Positions 14,456-22,612 of a DNA stretch of 40,956 nt are shown here, piece after piece (within the stretch, counting starts at the first letter, position 1; every line of letters starts with the position of its first letter). Origin of the DNA: JBBCJM01 sp037190175 (GTDB lineage: Bacteria; Pseudomonadota; Alphaproteobacteria; Rhodobacterales; Rhodobacteraceae); assembly GCA_037190175.1 (NCBI GenBank), contig JBBCJM010000023.1:1-40956 (forward strand), given 5' to 3'. The position numbers and the translations under genes are program-made. The notes below the pieces were generated by a model. The model saw only the letters and a program-made list of their open reading frames with translations. It had not been told where the DNA came from and ran no database searches.

Positions 14456-16915
14456 TCAGGGCGCCGGCGCCGCGGGCTCGGCCGGGGCAGGGGGGAGCTT
14501 GGCCAGCTCCTCGCGCGCGGTCTCGAACTGGGGCAGGGGGCTGTCGCCGGCCAGTTCCAGCGCGCGCTCGAACTGCGCCCGGGCCTCGGCCTCGCGCTTC
14601 AGCGCCAGATAGGTCATCCCCAGGTGGTACTGCACCAGCGCATCCTCGGGCAGGCCCTGCGCGGCGGGTTCCAGATGCGCCAGCGCCTCGTCCAGGTCGC
14701 CGCGGCGATAGGCGATCCAGCCATAGGTGTCCTGGAAGGCCGGCACCGTCGAGCCGCGCAGCCGGCGGGCGATGGCATGGGCGCGTTCCAGCCCGGCGGT
14801 GTCGCCGCGGTGGGTGGCGATCAGCGAGGCGAGGTTGTTGGCCACGATCAGGTTGCTGGAATCCTCGGCATACATCTCGTCATAGACCGCGATCGCCGCG
14901 TCGATGTCGCCGGCGCGCTCCTTCTCGCCGGCCAGGATCCAGCGCAGCTGCATGGACTTCGGCGCGGCGGCCAGCGCCGCCTCGACCACCGCCAGCGCCT
15001 CGGCGTCGCGGCCCTGCCCGCGCAAGAGGCTGTAGAGCAGCCGCGCCGGGGTCTCGGCCCCGGGCTCGCGCGACAAGAGGTCGCGGAAGATCGCCTCGGT
15101 CTCGGCCGGCTTGCCCTCCAGCGCGTAGAGCCCGGCGCTGACGATCAGCAGCCGCGGGTCGTCCGGCCGGGCGGCCAGCGCCTCGTCCAGCTGCGCGCGC
15201 GCGGCCTCGGGCTTTCCGGCGCGCAGCTGCGCCTGCACCGCCATGGCCACCGCCCCGGCGGCGTCGCCGCCCGAGGAGGCGATCTCGTCCAGCATGGCGA
15301 TGCCGTCCTCGGTGCGGTTCTGGCCGATCAGCAGCGTGGCCTGCAGGGCGCGGGCGGTGCGCTCGGCCTCGGGCGTGCCCAGCGCCTGCAGCGCGCCCAC
15401 CAGTTCCTGCGCCCGCGCCCAGTCCTGCGCATTGACGAAGAGGTCGGCCAACTGGGCCAGCACCTCGACATTGCCGGGGTTCACCCGGCGGGCGTCGGCC
15501 AGCACCGCCTCGGCGGCCTGGGGCCGGCCCTGCCGCATCAGGAAGCGGGCGTAGCGCAGCGATTCGGGCGCGGCGGCGCCCGAGACCTCGACCGCCAGCG
15601 CCAGCCGCTCTCCGGCCAGATCCGCGGCCCCGTCGCGTTCGTGCGCCTGGGCCATCAGCGTCAGGATCTCGGCGTCGCGCGGGGTCTGGTCCAGCGCCGC
15701 GCGCAGGTCGAGGATGGCCTCGCCCGGGCGGTCCTCGTCGATCAGCCAGGCGGCGCGCATCTTCAGCGCCTCGACCTGGGTGCGGTCCTCGGCCAGCACC
15801 TCCTCGACGCGGGCGCGCGCGCCCACCCGGTCGCCCTGCGCCACCAGCATCCGCGCCAGCATCAGCTTGATCCGCCGGGTCTGGTCCGAGGGCTGGGCCG
15901 CGGCCAGCACCGCCTCGATCTCGGCCACCGCGGCCGCTCGCTCGCCCGCCTCGAAGCCGATCGCCGCCTTCAGCGCGCGGTAGAGGTCGGCATGGGGCTG
16001 GCCGGCATTGGCCGCGATCAGCCGGTCCAGCTCGGCCTCGGCCGCCGCGTGGCCACGGGCCTGCTGCACGAGCTGGATCACCGCGACATGGCCCTCGGGC
16101 GCGGCGGTGTCCTCGCCGGCCAGCCGGCGCAGCAGCGCCTCGGCCCCGTCGATGTCGCGCTGCGAGAGATGCCAGGCCACCAGCGCGCCGCGCACCTCGG
16201 CATTGTCGGGGAAGAGTTCGAACATCCGGCGCAGCGCGGCGCCCACCGCCTGGTCGTCGCCGCCCTGGGCCAGCAGCCGCAGCTTCATCCCGTGCAGGTC
16301 CAGCGCGCGGGGGTCGAGCTCCAGCGCACGCTCGATCTCGGGCAGGGCGGCGGCGGGGGTGTCGCCGGTGGCCAGCCAGTCGATCAGGATCCGCCGGGCC
16401 AGCCGGCTGTCGGGCGCCCCGGTCAGCACCGCGCGGGCCGCCTCGGCGGCGGTGCGCCGGCCCTCGGCGTCGCGCGCCATCGTGGCGGCGCGGTAGTCCA
16501 GCACCACCCCGATCTCGGCCACCCCGGGCAGGTCGGGGGCCAGCCGCTGCGCCTCGCGGCCGTGGCGCTCGACCTCGGACCAGTTGCCCTGGCCGAAGGC
16601 GATCTGCGCCAGGATCAGCCGCACCTCGGGGGTGTCGGGATACTGCTCGATCAGCCGCAGGTACTGGCTGTAGGCCTCGGCCAGCTGGCCGCGCTTCATC
16701 AGCGTGTCGGCATAGAGCCGGCGCGCCTCCTGGTGGAACCCGTCGAGGTCGAAGACGTTGCGCAGTTCGACCAGCGCGCGGTCCTCGTCGCCCGCCTGCA
16801 TCAGCGACAGCGCCGACTGGTAGTGCTTTTCGGCGCGTTCCTCGGCGCTGTCGCAGCCGGCCAGCGCCAGCGTGGCGGCCAGGGCCGTGGCGGTCAGCAG
16901 GGGTCGCAGGGGCAT
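14456..16915 (-). CDS. PrsT-like TPR-repeat lipoprotein of the exosortase/EPS locus
   Basis: Product of 819 residues. A lipoprotein signal (LALAGCDS, lipidation at Cys21) is followed by about 20 tandem TPR-type helical repeats over the whole length, with recurrent A-x-L-A...G...A patterns such as AEALLRRLAGED and ALAHLEPAAQGLPEDALVQYHLGMTYLALKREAEARAQF. The C-terminus is Ala/Pro-rich. Length, lipobox and repeat content match PrsT, the long TPR lipoprotein found beside XrtA and implicated in PEP-CTERM polysaccharide export. It probably acts as a periplasmic scaffold, analogous to AlgK/PelB. The start (MPLRPLL) sits directly before the signal peptide. Confidence 0.85.
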   Translation of the reverse strand: MPLRPLLTATALAATLALAGCDSAEERAEKHYQSALSLMQAGDEDRALVELRNVFDLDGFHQEARRLYADTLMKRGQLAEAYSQYLRLIEQYPDTPEVRLILAQIAFGQGNWSEVERHGREAQRLAPDLPGVAEIGVVLDYRAATMARDAEGRRTAAEAARAVLTGAPDSRLARRILIDWLATGDTPAAALPEIERALELDPRALDLHGMKLRLLAQGGDDQAVGAALRRMFELFPDNAEVRGALVAWHLSQRDIDGAEALLRRLAGEDTAAPEGHVAVIQLVQQARGHAAAEAELDRLIAANAGQPHADLYRALKAAIGFEAGERAAAVAEIEAVLAAAQPSDQTRRIKLMLARMLVAQGDRVGARARVEEVLAEDRTQVEALKMRAAWLIDEDRPGEAILDLRAALDQTPRDAEILTLMAQAHERDGAADLAGERLALAVEVSGAAAPESLRYARFLMRQGRPQAAEAVLADARRVNPGNVEVLAQLADLFVNAQDWARAQELVGALQALGTPEAERTARALQATLLIGQNRTEDGIAMLDEIASSGGDAAGAVAMAVQAQLRAGKPEAARAQLDEALAARPDDPRLLIVSAGLYALEGKPAETEAIFRDLLSREPGAETPARLLYSLLRGQGRDAEALAVVEAALAAAPKSMQLRWILAGEKERAGDIDAAIAVYDEMYAEDSSNLIVANNLASLIATHRGDTAGLERAHAIARRLRGSTVPAFQDTYGWIAYRRGDLDEALAHLEPAAQGLPEDALVQYHLGMTYLALKREAEARAQFERALELAGDSPLPQFETAREELAKLPPAPAEPAAPAP

Positions 16916-16978
16916 CGGTCCTCCTCCCGGGGCCGGGCGGCATTCCGGATGCCGGGGCGGACCCCGTCTACAGGATAA

Positions 16979-16996
16979 GGCAAGATCGGCAAGATC
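16979..16996. repeat. short tandem repeat GGCAAGATC x2 upstream of the PrsT-like gene
   Basis: GGCAAGATC occurs twice head to tail in the 101-bp gap between the ExoY-like stop and the PrsT-like start. It could be a regulator half-site pair; nothing else supports this. Confidence 0.3.
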
Positions 16997-17016
16997 ACAT
17001 CATGCGGCGCGGCGTC

Positions 17017-17703
17017 TCAGCAGCCGGTGCCGCGGGTCACGGCCCCCACCGTGGCGAACAGCAGCCGCAGGTCGGTGCCCAGCGACAGATCCGCCTCGTA
17101 GCCGGTGTCGAAGGCCGCGCGCTCGGCGAAGGTCGAGCGGCTGCGCGCCGAGACCTGCCAGGGCCCGGTGAGGCCGGGGCGCAGCGCGTAATACGCCTCG
17201 CCCGGATAGAGCGGCCGCTGCTCGGGCATCATCGGGCGGGGGCCGACCAGGCTCATGTCGCCCCTGAGCACGTTCCAGAGCTGCGGCAGTTCGTCCAGCG
17301 AGGAGGCGCGCAGGAAGCGGCCCAGCCGGGTGATGCGCGGGTCGCGGGCCAGCTTCTGCCTGGCGTTCCATTCCGCCCGCGCCTCGGGCGAGGCGGCGAG
17401 GTATTCGGCCAGCCGGGCGTCGGCGTCGGGCTGCATCGAGCGCAGCTTCCACATGCGGAAGATCCGGCCGCCGCGGCCCACCCGGGCCTGGCCGTAGAAG
17501 GGCCGGCCGCCGTCGCGCGCCACGGCCAGCGCCAGGATCAGCACCAGCGGCACCACGAAGGGCAGCGCCAGAAGCACCAGTACGATGTCGAGCAGCCGCT
17601 TCGCCCCGTTGCGGTAGAGCCCGGGCCGGCGGAGGGGATGCGAGGACCGCGGCAGCGCCGGATGGGCGGTATCGCCGAGGTGGTGTTGGTAATGCACGGT
17701 CAT
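17017..17703 (-). CDS. initiating sugar-phosphate transferase (ExoY/WcaJ-like polyisoprenyl-phosphate glycosyltransferase)
   Basis: A 228-residue protein, the same size as ExoY. KRLLDIVLVLLALPFVVPLVLILALAV is the reentrant or transmembrane helix. The catalytic domain has GRIFRMWKLRSM, RASSLDELPQLWNVLRGDMSLVGPRP (Asp-Glu of the monotopic PGT active site) and RPGLTGPWQVSARS. The enzyme moves a sugar phosphate (hexose-1-phosphate or derivative) from UDP-sugar to undecaprenyl phosphate, the first step of repeat-unit assembly at the cytoplasmic face. It is the first gene of the minus-strand operon ending in xrtD and is divergent from the ATPase/chain-length operon. Confidence 0.88.
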   Translation of the reverse strand: MTVHYQHHLGDTAHPALPRSSHPLRRPGLYRNGAKRLLDIVLVLLALPFVVPLVLILALAVARDGGRPFYGQARVGRGGRIFRMWKLRSMQPDADARLAEYLAASPEARAEWNARQKLARDPRITRLGRFLRASSLDELPQLWNVLRGDMSLVGPRPMMPEQRPLYPGEAYYALRPGLTGPWQVSARSRSTFAERAAFDTGYEADLSLGTDLRLLFATVGAVTRGTGC

Positions 17704-18191
17704 CGCGAATACCCGCTCACTCGAACAGCCCGGGCCATTTGCCGGTCCTTGCCGTCACTCTCACGAAGGGAAAGGCGCGCATCGGCGCCGGTGTCCCGCC
17801 CACGGGGACTTCCTAGCACCTTTCCGCAGCGCAGGATAATGAAAAAACGATGCAACTGCAGCGGAATCGGCAGTCAACCGCTTGCCGGGGCTTGGTTTTT
17901 CGGCGGAACCGGATTGTTGCCGCTCCGTCAACGACGAATTCCCCTTGCCTTATCCGCCCGCCGCCGGGCCGACCTGTCCTTTCCGACAGGTCGGCGGCGG
18001 GCAGGGCTTCCGGGGCCGCGAATCGCCCCCCGGGGGCCCGGGAAATCCCCGCCCGCGGCCCGCGGGCACTGGCCGGGGGCCGCCGGACATGCGACAAGGG
18101 CCGCGCCGCCCCCGGCGGTGCCCGGTTGTGGCCTTGGAATGGCCGGAGTTCGCCGCGAGAGAGTATCAGGTTTCCGGTTCTGCAGACGGCC
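17704..18191. promoter_or_regulatory. 488-bp divergent promoter region between the two export operons
   Basis: No convincing gene. A relatively AT-rich stretch (about 17830-17945, with ATAATGAAAAAACGATG) is the best place for promoters. Nearer the plus-strand operon lies a strong stem-loop at 17956-18002. The rest, to 18160, is GC-rich with many G and C runs. Confidence 0.55.
17956..18002. other. long stem-loop in the 5' leader of the ATPase/Wzz operon
   Basis: GCCCGCCGCC (17956-17965) and GACCTGTC (17971-17978) pair with GACAGGTC (17985-17992) and GGCGGCGGGC (17993-18002). The five-base GGGCC is bulged out and the loop is CTTTCC. The stem has eighteen pairs and no T-run follows on the plus strand. 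It could be an attenuator, an RNA processing site or a protein-binding palindrome. Confidence 0.6.
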
Positions 18192-19079
18192 ATGGACAGC
18201 ACGCTCGACATCTACAATGCCCATTTCGGCTTTCGCGAGCGGCCGTTCTCGCTGCTGCCCGACCCGGATTTCCTCTACTGGTCGGCGCAGCACCAGCGCG
18301 CCTATGCGATGCTGGAATACGGCATCGTCACCCGGGCGCCGATCACGCTGATCACCGGCGAGGTGGGGGCGGGCAAGACCACGCTGCTGCAGCACCTGCT
18401 GCGCGCGGTGGGGCCCGAGGTGCGCATCGGGCTCGTCTCCAACGCCCATGGCGGGCGGGGCGAGCTCTTGCGCTGGGTGCTGATGGCGCTGGGGCAGGAG
18501 GCGCCGGCGGGCGCGGATTACGTGCAGCTCTTCGCCCGCTTCCAGTCCTTCCTGATCGCCGAATATGCCGAGGGCCGGCGGGTGATCCTGATCTTCGACG
18601 AGGCGCAGAACCTGACGCGCGAGAGCCTCGAGGAGCTGCGGATGTTCACCAACATCAACTCGGGCAAGGACGAGCTGGTGCAGCTGGTGCTGGTGGGCCA
18701 GCCCGAGCTGCGCGAGATGGTGCACCGCCCCGACATGACCCAGTTCGCCCAGAGGGTGGCGGCCAGCTTCCACCTGTCGCCGATGGACGCGGCCACGGTG
18801 CGCGCCTATGTGCGCCACCGCACCGCCACGGCGGGAGGGGCGGCGGATGTCTTCAGCCCCGCGGCGACCGACCTGATCCACGAGGCGACCGGCGGCGTGC
18901 CGCGGCTGGTCAATCAACTCTGTGATCTTTCGCTGGTTTATGCCTTTACGAAGAACCAGCGGCGCGTCATGCGTCTGACCGTCCAGCAGGTGCTGGACGA
19001 TGGTGTGTTTTTCGGCGGCGGCCGGCGGACAGGGGTCCTGCCGCCGCTGCGCAGTGCCCGGACCGGCGGGGCGGAGTGA
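18192..19079 (+). CDS. ExeA-like AAA ATPase of the exosortase/EPS system
   Basis: A 295-residue product from the ATG at 18192. The N-terminus YNAHFGFRERPFSLLPDPDFLYWS is the signature of GspA/ExeA-like and XrtA-associated ATPases. Walker A is GEVGAGKT (56-63) and Walker B is VILIFDEAQ (131-139). LVGQPELREMV and GGVPRLVNQLCDLSLVYAF are the sensor and lid motifs of the AAA_22 family. No peptidoglycan-binding tail is present. In XrtA loci this ATPase accompanies the chain-length and kinase genes, as here. The substrate is unknown; it probably powers or regulates assembly of the export complex. Confidence 0.85.
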   Translation: MDSTLDIYNAHFGFRERPFSLLPDPDFLYWSAQHQRAYAMLEYGIVTRAPITLITGEVGAGKTTLLQHLLRAVGPEVRIGLVSNAHGGRGELLRWVLMALGQEAPAGADYVQLFARFQSFLIAEYAEGRRVILIFDEAQNLTRESLEELRMFTNINSGKDELVQLVLVGQPELREMVHRPDMTQFAQRVAASFHLSPMDAATVRAYVRHRTATAGGAADVFSPAATDLIHEATGGVPRLVNQLCDLSLVYAFTKNQRRVMRLTVQQVLDDGVFFGGGRRTGVLPPLRSARTGGAE

Positions 19080-19081
19080 CG

Positions 19082-20680
19082 ATGGATCTGAAGTTCTACC
19101 TTTCGCTGTTCCTGCGGCGGCTGCCGTATTTCCTGTTCTTCGTGGCGCTGGGCAGCGCGCTGGGCATCACCGTGGCCCGCATCCTGCCCCCGGTCTATGT
19201 GGCCGAGGCGCGGCTGGTGGTGGAAAGCGAGCAGATCCCCGGCGACCTGGCCGCCTCGACCGTGCGCACCGAGGCCAGCGAGCAGCTGCAGATCATCCAG
19301 CAGCGCATCCTGACCCGCGACCGGCTGCTGGAGATGGCCAACCGGCTGCGGATCTACGCGCCGGCCGACGGCGGCCCGCCGCCGCGGCTGACCCCCGACG
19401 AGATCGTCGCGGATCTGCGCAAGCGCATCCGCATCGTCACCAGCGGCGGCATCCAGCCGCGCGGGCCGGTGCAGGCCACGCTGGTCTCGGTCAGTTTCGA
19501 GGCGTCTTCCGCCACGCTCTCGGCCACCGTGGCCAACGAGGTGGTGACGATGATCCTGCAGGAAAACGTCGCCATGCGCACCTCGGTGGCCGGGCAGACG
19601 CTGGACTTCTTCGTGCAGGAGGTGGCGCGGCTCGACCAGGAGCTGGCCCGCCGCAGCGCCGCCATCCTGGCCTTCAAGGAGGCCAACAAGGACGCATTGC
19701 CCGACAGCCTCGACTTCCGCCGCAGCCAGCAGTCCGCGGCGCAGGAGCGGCTGGTGCAGGTGGAGCGCGAGGAGGCGGCGCTGAAGGACCGCCGCGCCCG
19801 GCTGGTGCAGCTCTACGAACAGACCGGGCGCATCGACGCGGGCCCCGCCGCCTCGCAGAGCGCCGAGGAGCGGCAGCTGCAGGCCCTGCGCGACCAGCTG
19901 ACCGGCGCGCTCGCCGTGCTGTCGCCCGAGAACCCGCGGGTCAGGCTGCTCCAGGCGCAGATCGACGCGCTGGAAAAGGTGGTGGCCGGGCAGATGGCCG
20001 GGCGCGGCGCCGCCGCGTCCGGCGTGGATCCGGCGCTGACCGTCTACGAGATGCAGCTGGCCGACCTGGACGGGCAACTCGATTTCCTGGCCCGGCAGAA
20101 GACCCAGCTGGAAGAACGGCTCGAGGCGCTGCGGATCTCGATCGAGGCGACCCCGGGCAATGCCATCACGCTCGACACGCTGGAGCGCGACCAGGCCAAT
20201 ACCCGCGGCCAGTACGACCAGGCCGTGGCCAACAAGGCGCGCGCCGAGACCGGCGACATCATCGAGGCCCTGGCCCGCGGCCAGCGGATCACCGTGATCG
20301 AACAGGCCATCGCCCCGCGCGAGCCCGACCGGCCCAACCGGCCGCTGATCGCAGCGGCCGGGGTGGGCGGGGGCTTCGTGCTGGGGCTGGGCTTCGTGAT
20401 GCTGCTGGAGCTGACCAACACCGCGGTGCGTCGGTCGGCCGACATCACCGCGCGGCTGGGGGTGGTGCCGCTGGCCACGCTGCCCTTGATGCGCACCCGC
20501 GGCCAGATCCGCCGGCGCCGCGCGGTGATCCTCGGCGCCTTCGCGCTGGTGGTGCTGGCCATCCCGGCCGGGCTCTGGGCGGTGGACACCTATTACCGCC
20601 CGCTCGACCTGATCCTCGACCAGGTGCTGGGCCGGCTGGGCCTGGCGGGCGGGATCGCCGTCCCCGTCGCGGCGGGCTGA
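19082..20680 (+). CDS. Wzz/GumC-type chain-length determinant protein
   Basis: Product of 532 residues. The ATG at 19082 has GGAG five bases upstream; a GTG at 19076, overlapping the previous stop, would add two residues. The Wzz domain starts with a membrane helix (LPYFLFFVALGSALGITVARIL), then PPVYVAEARLVVES. A long coiled-coil region covers roughly residues 170-400. A second helix (PLIAAAGVGGGFVLGLGFVMLLEL) follows a PxxPxRP-like element, and a third hydrophobic segment lies near 480-505. The protein spans the periplasm and sets chain length while coupling polymerase to export. The kinase domain is separate (next gene), as in the XrtA/PEP-CTERM arrangement. Confidence 0.88.
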   Translation: MDLKFYLSLFLRRLPYFLFFVALGSALGITVARILPPVYVAEARLVVESEQIPGDLAASTVRTEASEQLQIIQQRILTRDRLLEMANRLRIYAPADGGPPPRLTPDEIVADLRKRIRIVTSGGIQPRGPVQATLVSVSFEASSATLSATVANEVVTMILQENVAMRTSVAGQTLDFFVQEVARLDQELARRSAAILAFKEANKDALPDSLDFRRSQQSAAQERLVQVEREEAALKDRRARLVQLYEQTGRIDAGPAASQSAEERQLQALRDQLTGALAVLSPENPRVRLLQAQIDALEKVVAGQMAGRGAAASGVDPALTVYEMQLADLDGQLDFLARQKTQLEERLEALRISIEATPGNAITLDTLERDQANTRGQYDQAVANKARAETGDIIEALARGQRITVIEQAIAPREPDRPNRPLIAAAGVGGGFVLGLGFVMLLELTNTAVRRSADITARLGVVPLATLPLMRTRGQIRRRRAVILGAFALVVLAIPAGLWAVDTYYRPLDLILDQVLGRLGLAGGIAVPVAAG

Positions 20681-20693
20681 GGAGAGACGACCG

Positions 20694-21575
20694 ATGGAAC
20701 GCATCCAGTCCGCCATCGCCAAGGCCCGCGCCGCGCGCAATGCCGCCCGGGCCGACCCCCCGCCGCCGCTGGTCCTGTCGCCCGAGGCGGCGGTCGAACC
20801 CGCTGCCGCCCCGCCTGCCGCAGTCGCCCCCCCCGTGCCGGAGCCGGCCGCCCGCGCGGCCATCGACGCCCGCTGGTCGGCGCTGCCGGGCTTTGCCCCC
20901 TCGGGCGCGCAGATGGCGCGCCAGCATGTGGTCACCTTCGTCGGCGGCCGCGAGGCGGTGCATTTCGATATGCTGCGCACCCGGATCCTGCAGCAGATGC
21001 GCGGCAACGGCTGGACCCGGGTGGCGATCACCTCGCCCGGCCCCTCCTGCGGGAAGAGCACGGTGGCGCTGAATCTGGCCTTCTCGCTGGCCCGGCAGGG
21101 CGAGGTGCGCACGCTCCTGGCCGAGATGGACCTGCGCCGCCCCTCGCTGGCGCGGATGCTGGGGCTGCGCGAGAAGCACCAGTTCGCCGAGGTCCTGGCC
21201 GGGCAGGCGGATCTGGCGGCCCATGCGGTGCGCTACGGGCCCAACCTCGCCATCGCCACCCAGACCGGGCCGGCGCGGCATCCGGCGGAACTCCTGCACA
21301 GCCCGGCCATGGCGGCGGCGCTGGACCGGATCGAGGCCGACTGGGTGCCGGACGTGGTGCTCTGCGACCTGCCGCCGCTGTTTGCGGCCGACGATGCCAT
21401 GGCGGTGCTGGGGCAGGTGGATGCGGCGCTGATCGTGGTGGCGGCGGGCTCCACCACGGTGGGCGAGATCGACCGCTGCGAACGCGAGGTCGCGGCCCAG
21501 ACCAATGTGCTGGGCATGGTGCTGAACAAGTGCCGCTACATGGACAAGGACTACGGCTACGACTATTACGGCTGA
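20694..21575 (+). CDS. bacterial tyrosine autokinase (CpsD/Wzc C-terminal type)
   Basis: Product of 293 residues. A Pro/Ala-rich N-terminal linker (about 20-55) is followed by the BY-kinase domain. Walker A is SPGPSCGKS (114-122), the A' motif is LLAEMDLRRP and Walker B is VVLCDLPPL. The C-terminal tyrosine cluster (Tyr282, 287, 289, 291, 292) supplies autophosphorylation sites. The usual first Asp of the A' motif (DxDxR) is Glu here. These kinases cycle between phosphorylated and free states to control polymerisation and export together with the Wzz-type partner encoded 13 bp upstream. Confidence 0.88.
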   Translation: MERIQSAIAKARAARNAARADPPPPLVLSPEAAVEPAAAPPAAVAPPVPEPAARAAIDARWSALPGFAPSGAQMARQHVVTFVGGREAVHFDMLRTRILQQMRGNGWTRVAITSPGPSCGKSTVALNLAFSLARQGEVRTLLAEMDLRRPSLARMLGLREKHQFAEVLAGQADLAAHAVRYGPNLAIATQTGPARHPAELLHSPAMAAALDRIEADWVPDVVLCDLPPLFAADDAMAVLGQVDAALIVVAAGSTTVGEIDRCEREVAAQTNVLGMVLNKCRYMDKDYGYDYYG

Positions 21576-21600
21576 TCCGGCGCGGGGGCCGCAAAAGCAG

Positions 21601-21625
21601 AAGGGCCGGGGAAACCCCGGCCCTT
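21601..21625. terminator. bidirectional terminator between the tyrosine kinase and a VPLPA-CTERM gene
   Basis: A perfect 11-bp stem, AAGGGCCGGGG / CCCCGGCCCTT, with loop AAA lies between two converging genes. T-rich bases on the plus strand and the A-rich GCAAAAGCAG on the other side allow it to act in both directions. Confidence 0.85.
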
Positions 21626-21651
21626 TGCCATTCCGAAGGACGGAAACTGTC

Positions 21652-22206
21652 TCAGGCGGCGGCCTTGCGGCGGCGCAGCACGGCCAGCCCGCCCAGCGCG
21701 CCGATCAGCAGCAGGCCACCGGCCGGCAGCGGGATCGCGGCGACGTTGACGCTGACCTGGATGTTGCCCGAGCGGGATTCCCAGCCGAGGGTCAGAACCT
21801 GGGTCAGCGCGTCGGGATCGGTGAACAGCGTGGACAGCGCGCCGCCGACGCCCAGGACCGTGCTGCCGAAGGTGATGTCGCCCAGCATCTCGGTCACGGT
21901 GTCGGTGCCGTCGAACCAGCTCAGATAGGCGCCGGCCAGCGTCGCGCCGGTGACCGAGAAGAGGTTCGCCGTCGCCGCCAGCACCGGCAGCGGCGCATCG
22001 GCGGGATCGGCCATGAAGGTGAACGAGAACGAGCCGGCCCCGCCGGTGCCGGTCAGCACCTGCTCGAAGAGATAGTTGTCGCCGGGGTTGATCGGGTTGA
22101 TCGTGTCCCCGTCGTTGATGTTGACGACGGCCGCCTGGGCGGCGGCGCCGGAAAGGCCGAAGGCCGCGACTGCGGCGATGGCAAGCGTGCGAATGTAACC
22201 AATCAT
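21652..22206 (-). CDS. VPLPA-CTERM surface protein
   Basis: A 184-residue product. The signal peptide is MIGYIRTLAIAAVAAFGLSGAAAQA. The mature domain is short and Cys-free, with beta-sandwich-like character (NYLFEQVLTGTGGAGSFSFTFMADP, ATLAGAYLSWFDGTDTV). The C-terminus is AIPLPA, a hydrophobic helix and RRRKAAA, the XrtD sorting signal. Many short CTERM proteins in EPS regions look like this and have no assigned enzymatic function. It sits between the kinase operon and the decoration genes, on the opposite strand. Confidence 0.85.
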   Translation of the reverse strand: MIGYIRTLAIAAVAAFGLSGAAAQAAVVNINDGDTINPINPGDNYLFEQVLTGTGGAGSFSFTFMADPADAPLPVLAATANLFSVTGATLAGAYLSWFDGTDTVTEMLGDITFGSTVLGVGGALSTLFTDPDALTQVLTLGWESRSGNIQVSVNVAAIPLPAGGLLLIGALGGLAVLRRRKAAA

Positions 22207-22612
22207 ATTTTCACTCCAGTCGCGGCGCCTGCGCGCCTTTTACCCGCCGTCATGATGCCCCTGAAATACCACAATGACAAGCACTTCGGCCGCGCTGCGG
22301 CGCTTTTGCCGGGGCGGGGGCGGAGGGATAAACCCCTGATTGCATCGTTCGGCAGGCATCACAACCAGAGGGATATATTGTTTCCTCTTACGATACAGTC
22401 GCAGCCGATTTGCGCCTCGGGCGAAACGCTTTCCGCGGCCGGGGGCGCCCTGGCCCCGATGATTCGACCCCGCCCCGCCCGGCTCCCCGCTGCGGTCCCT
22501 TTCCGCCGCCCTCCGCCCCGCGGTCACGCGGGGTGTGGCAATCCCCCGCGCGATGCGGCATCGAAGGGGGACCACGCCGGCGCCCTGTCCGGGCCACCGA
22601 GATGAATGCCAG
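22207..22612. promoter_or_regulatory. 406-bp divergent intergenic region
   Basis: No gene is seen. The part from about 22365 to 22400 is AT-rich (GGGATATATTGTTTCCTCTT) and is the likeliest promoter area for the divergent VPLPA-CTERM and glycosyltransferase genes. The remainder is GC-rich. Confidence 0.45.

Noticed and set aside
13676..16978. Plus-strand open frame of 1100 codons opposite the PrsT-like and export genes
   Set aside because: It is an antisense shadow caused by high GC. The opposite strand encodes signal peptides and recognised domains.
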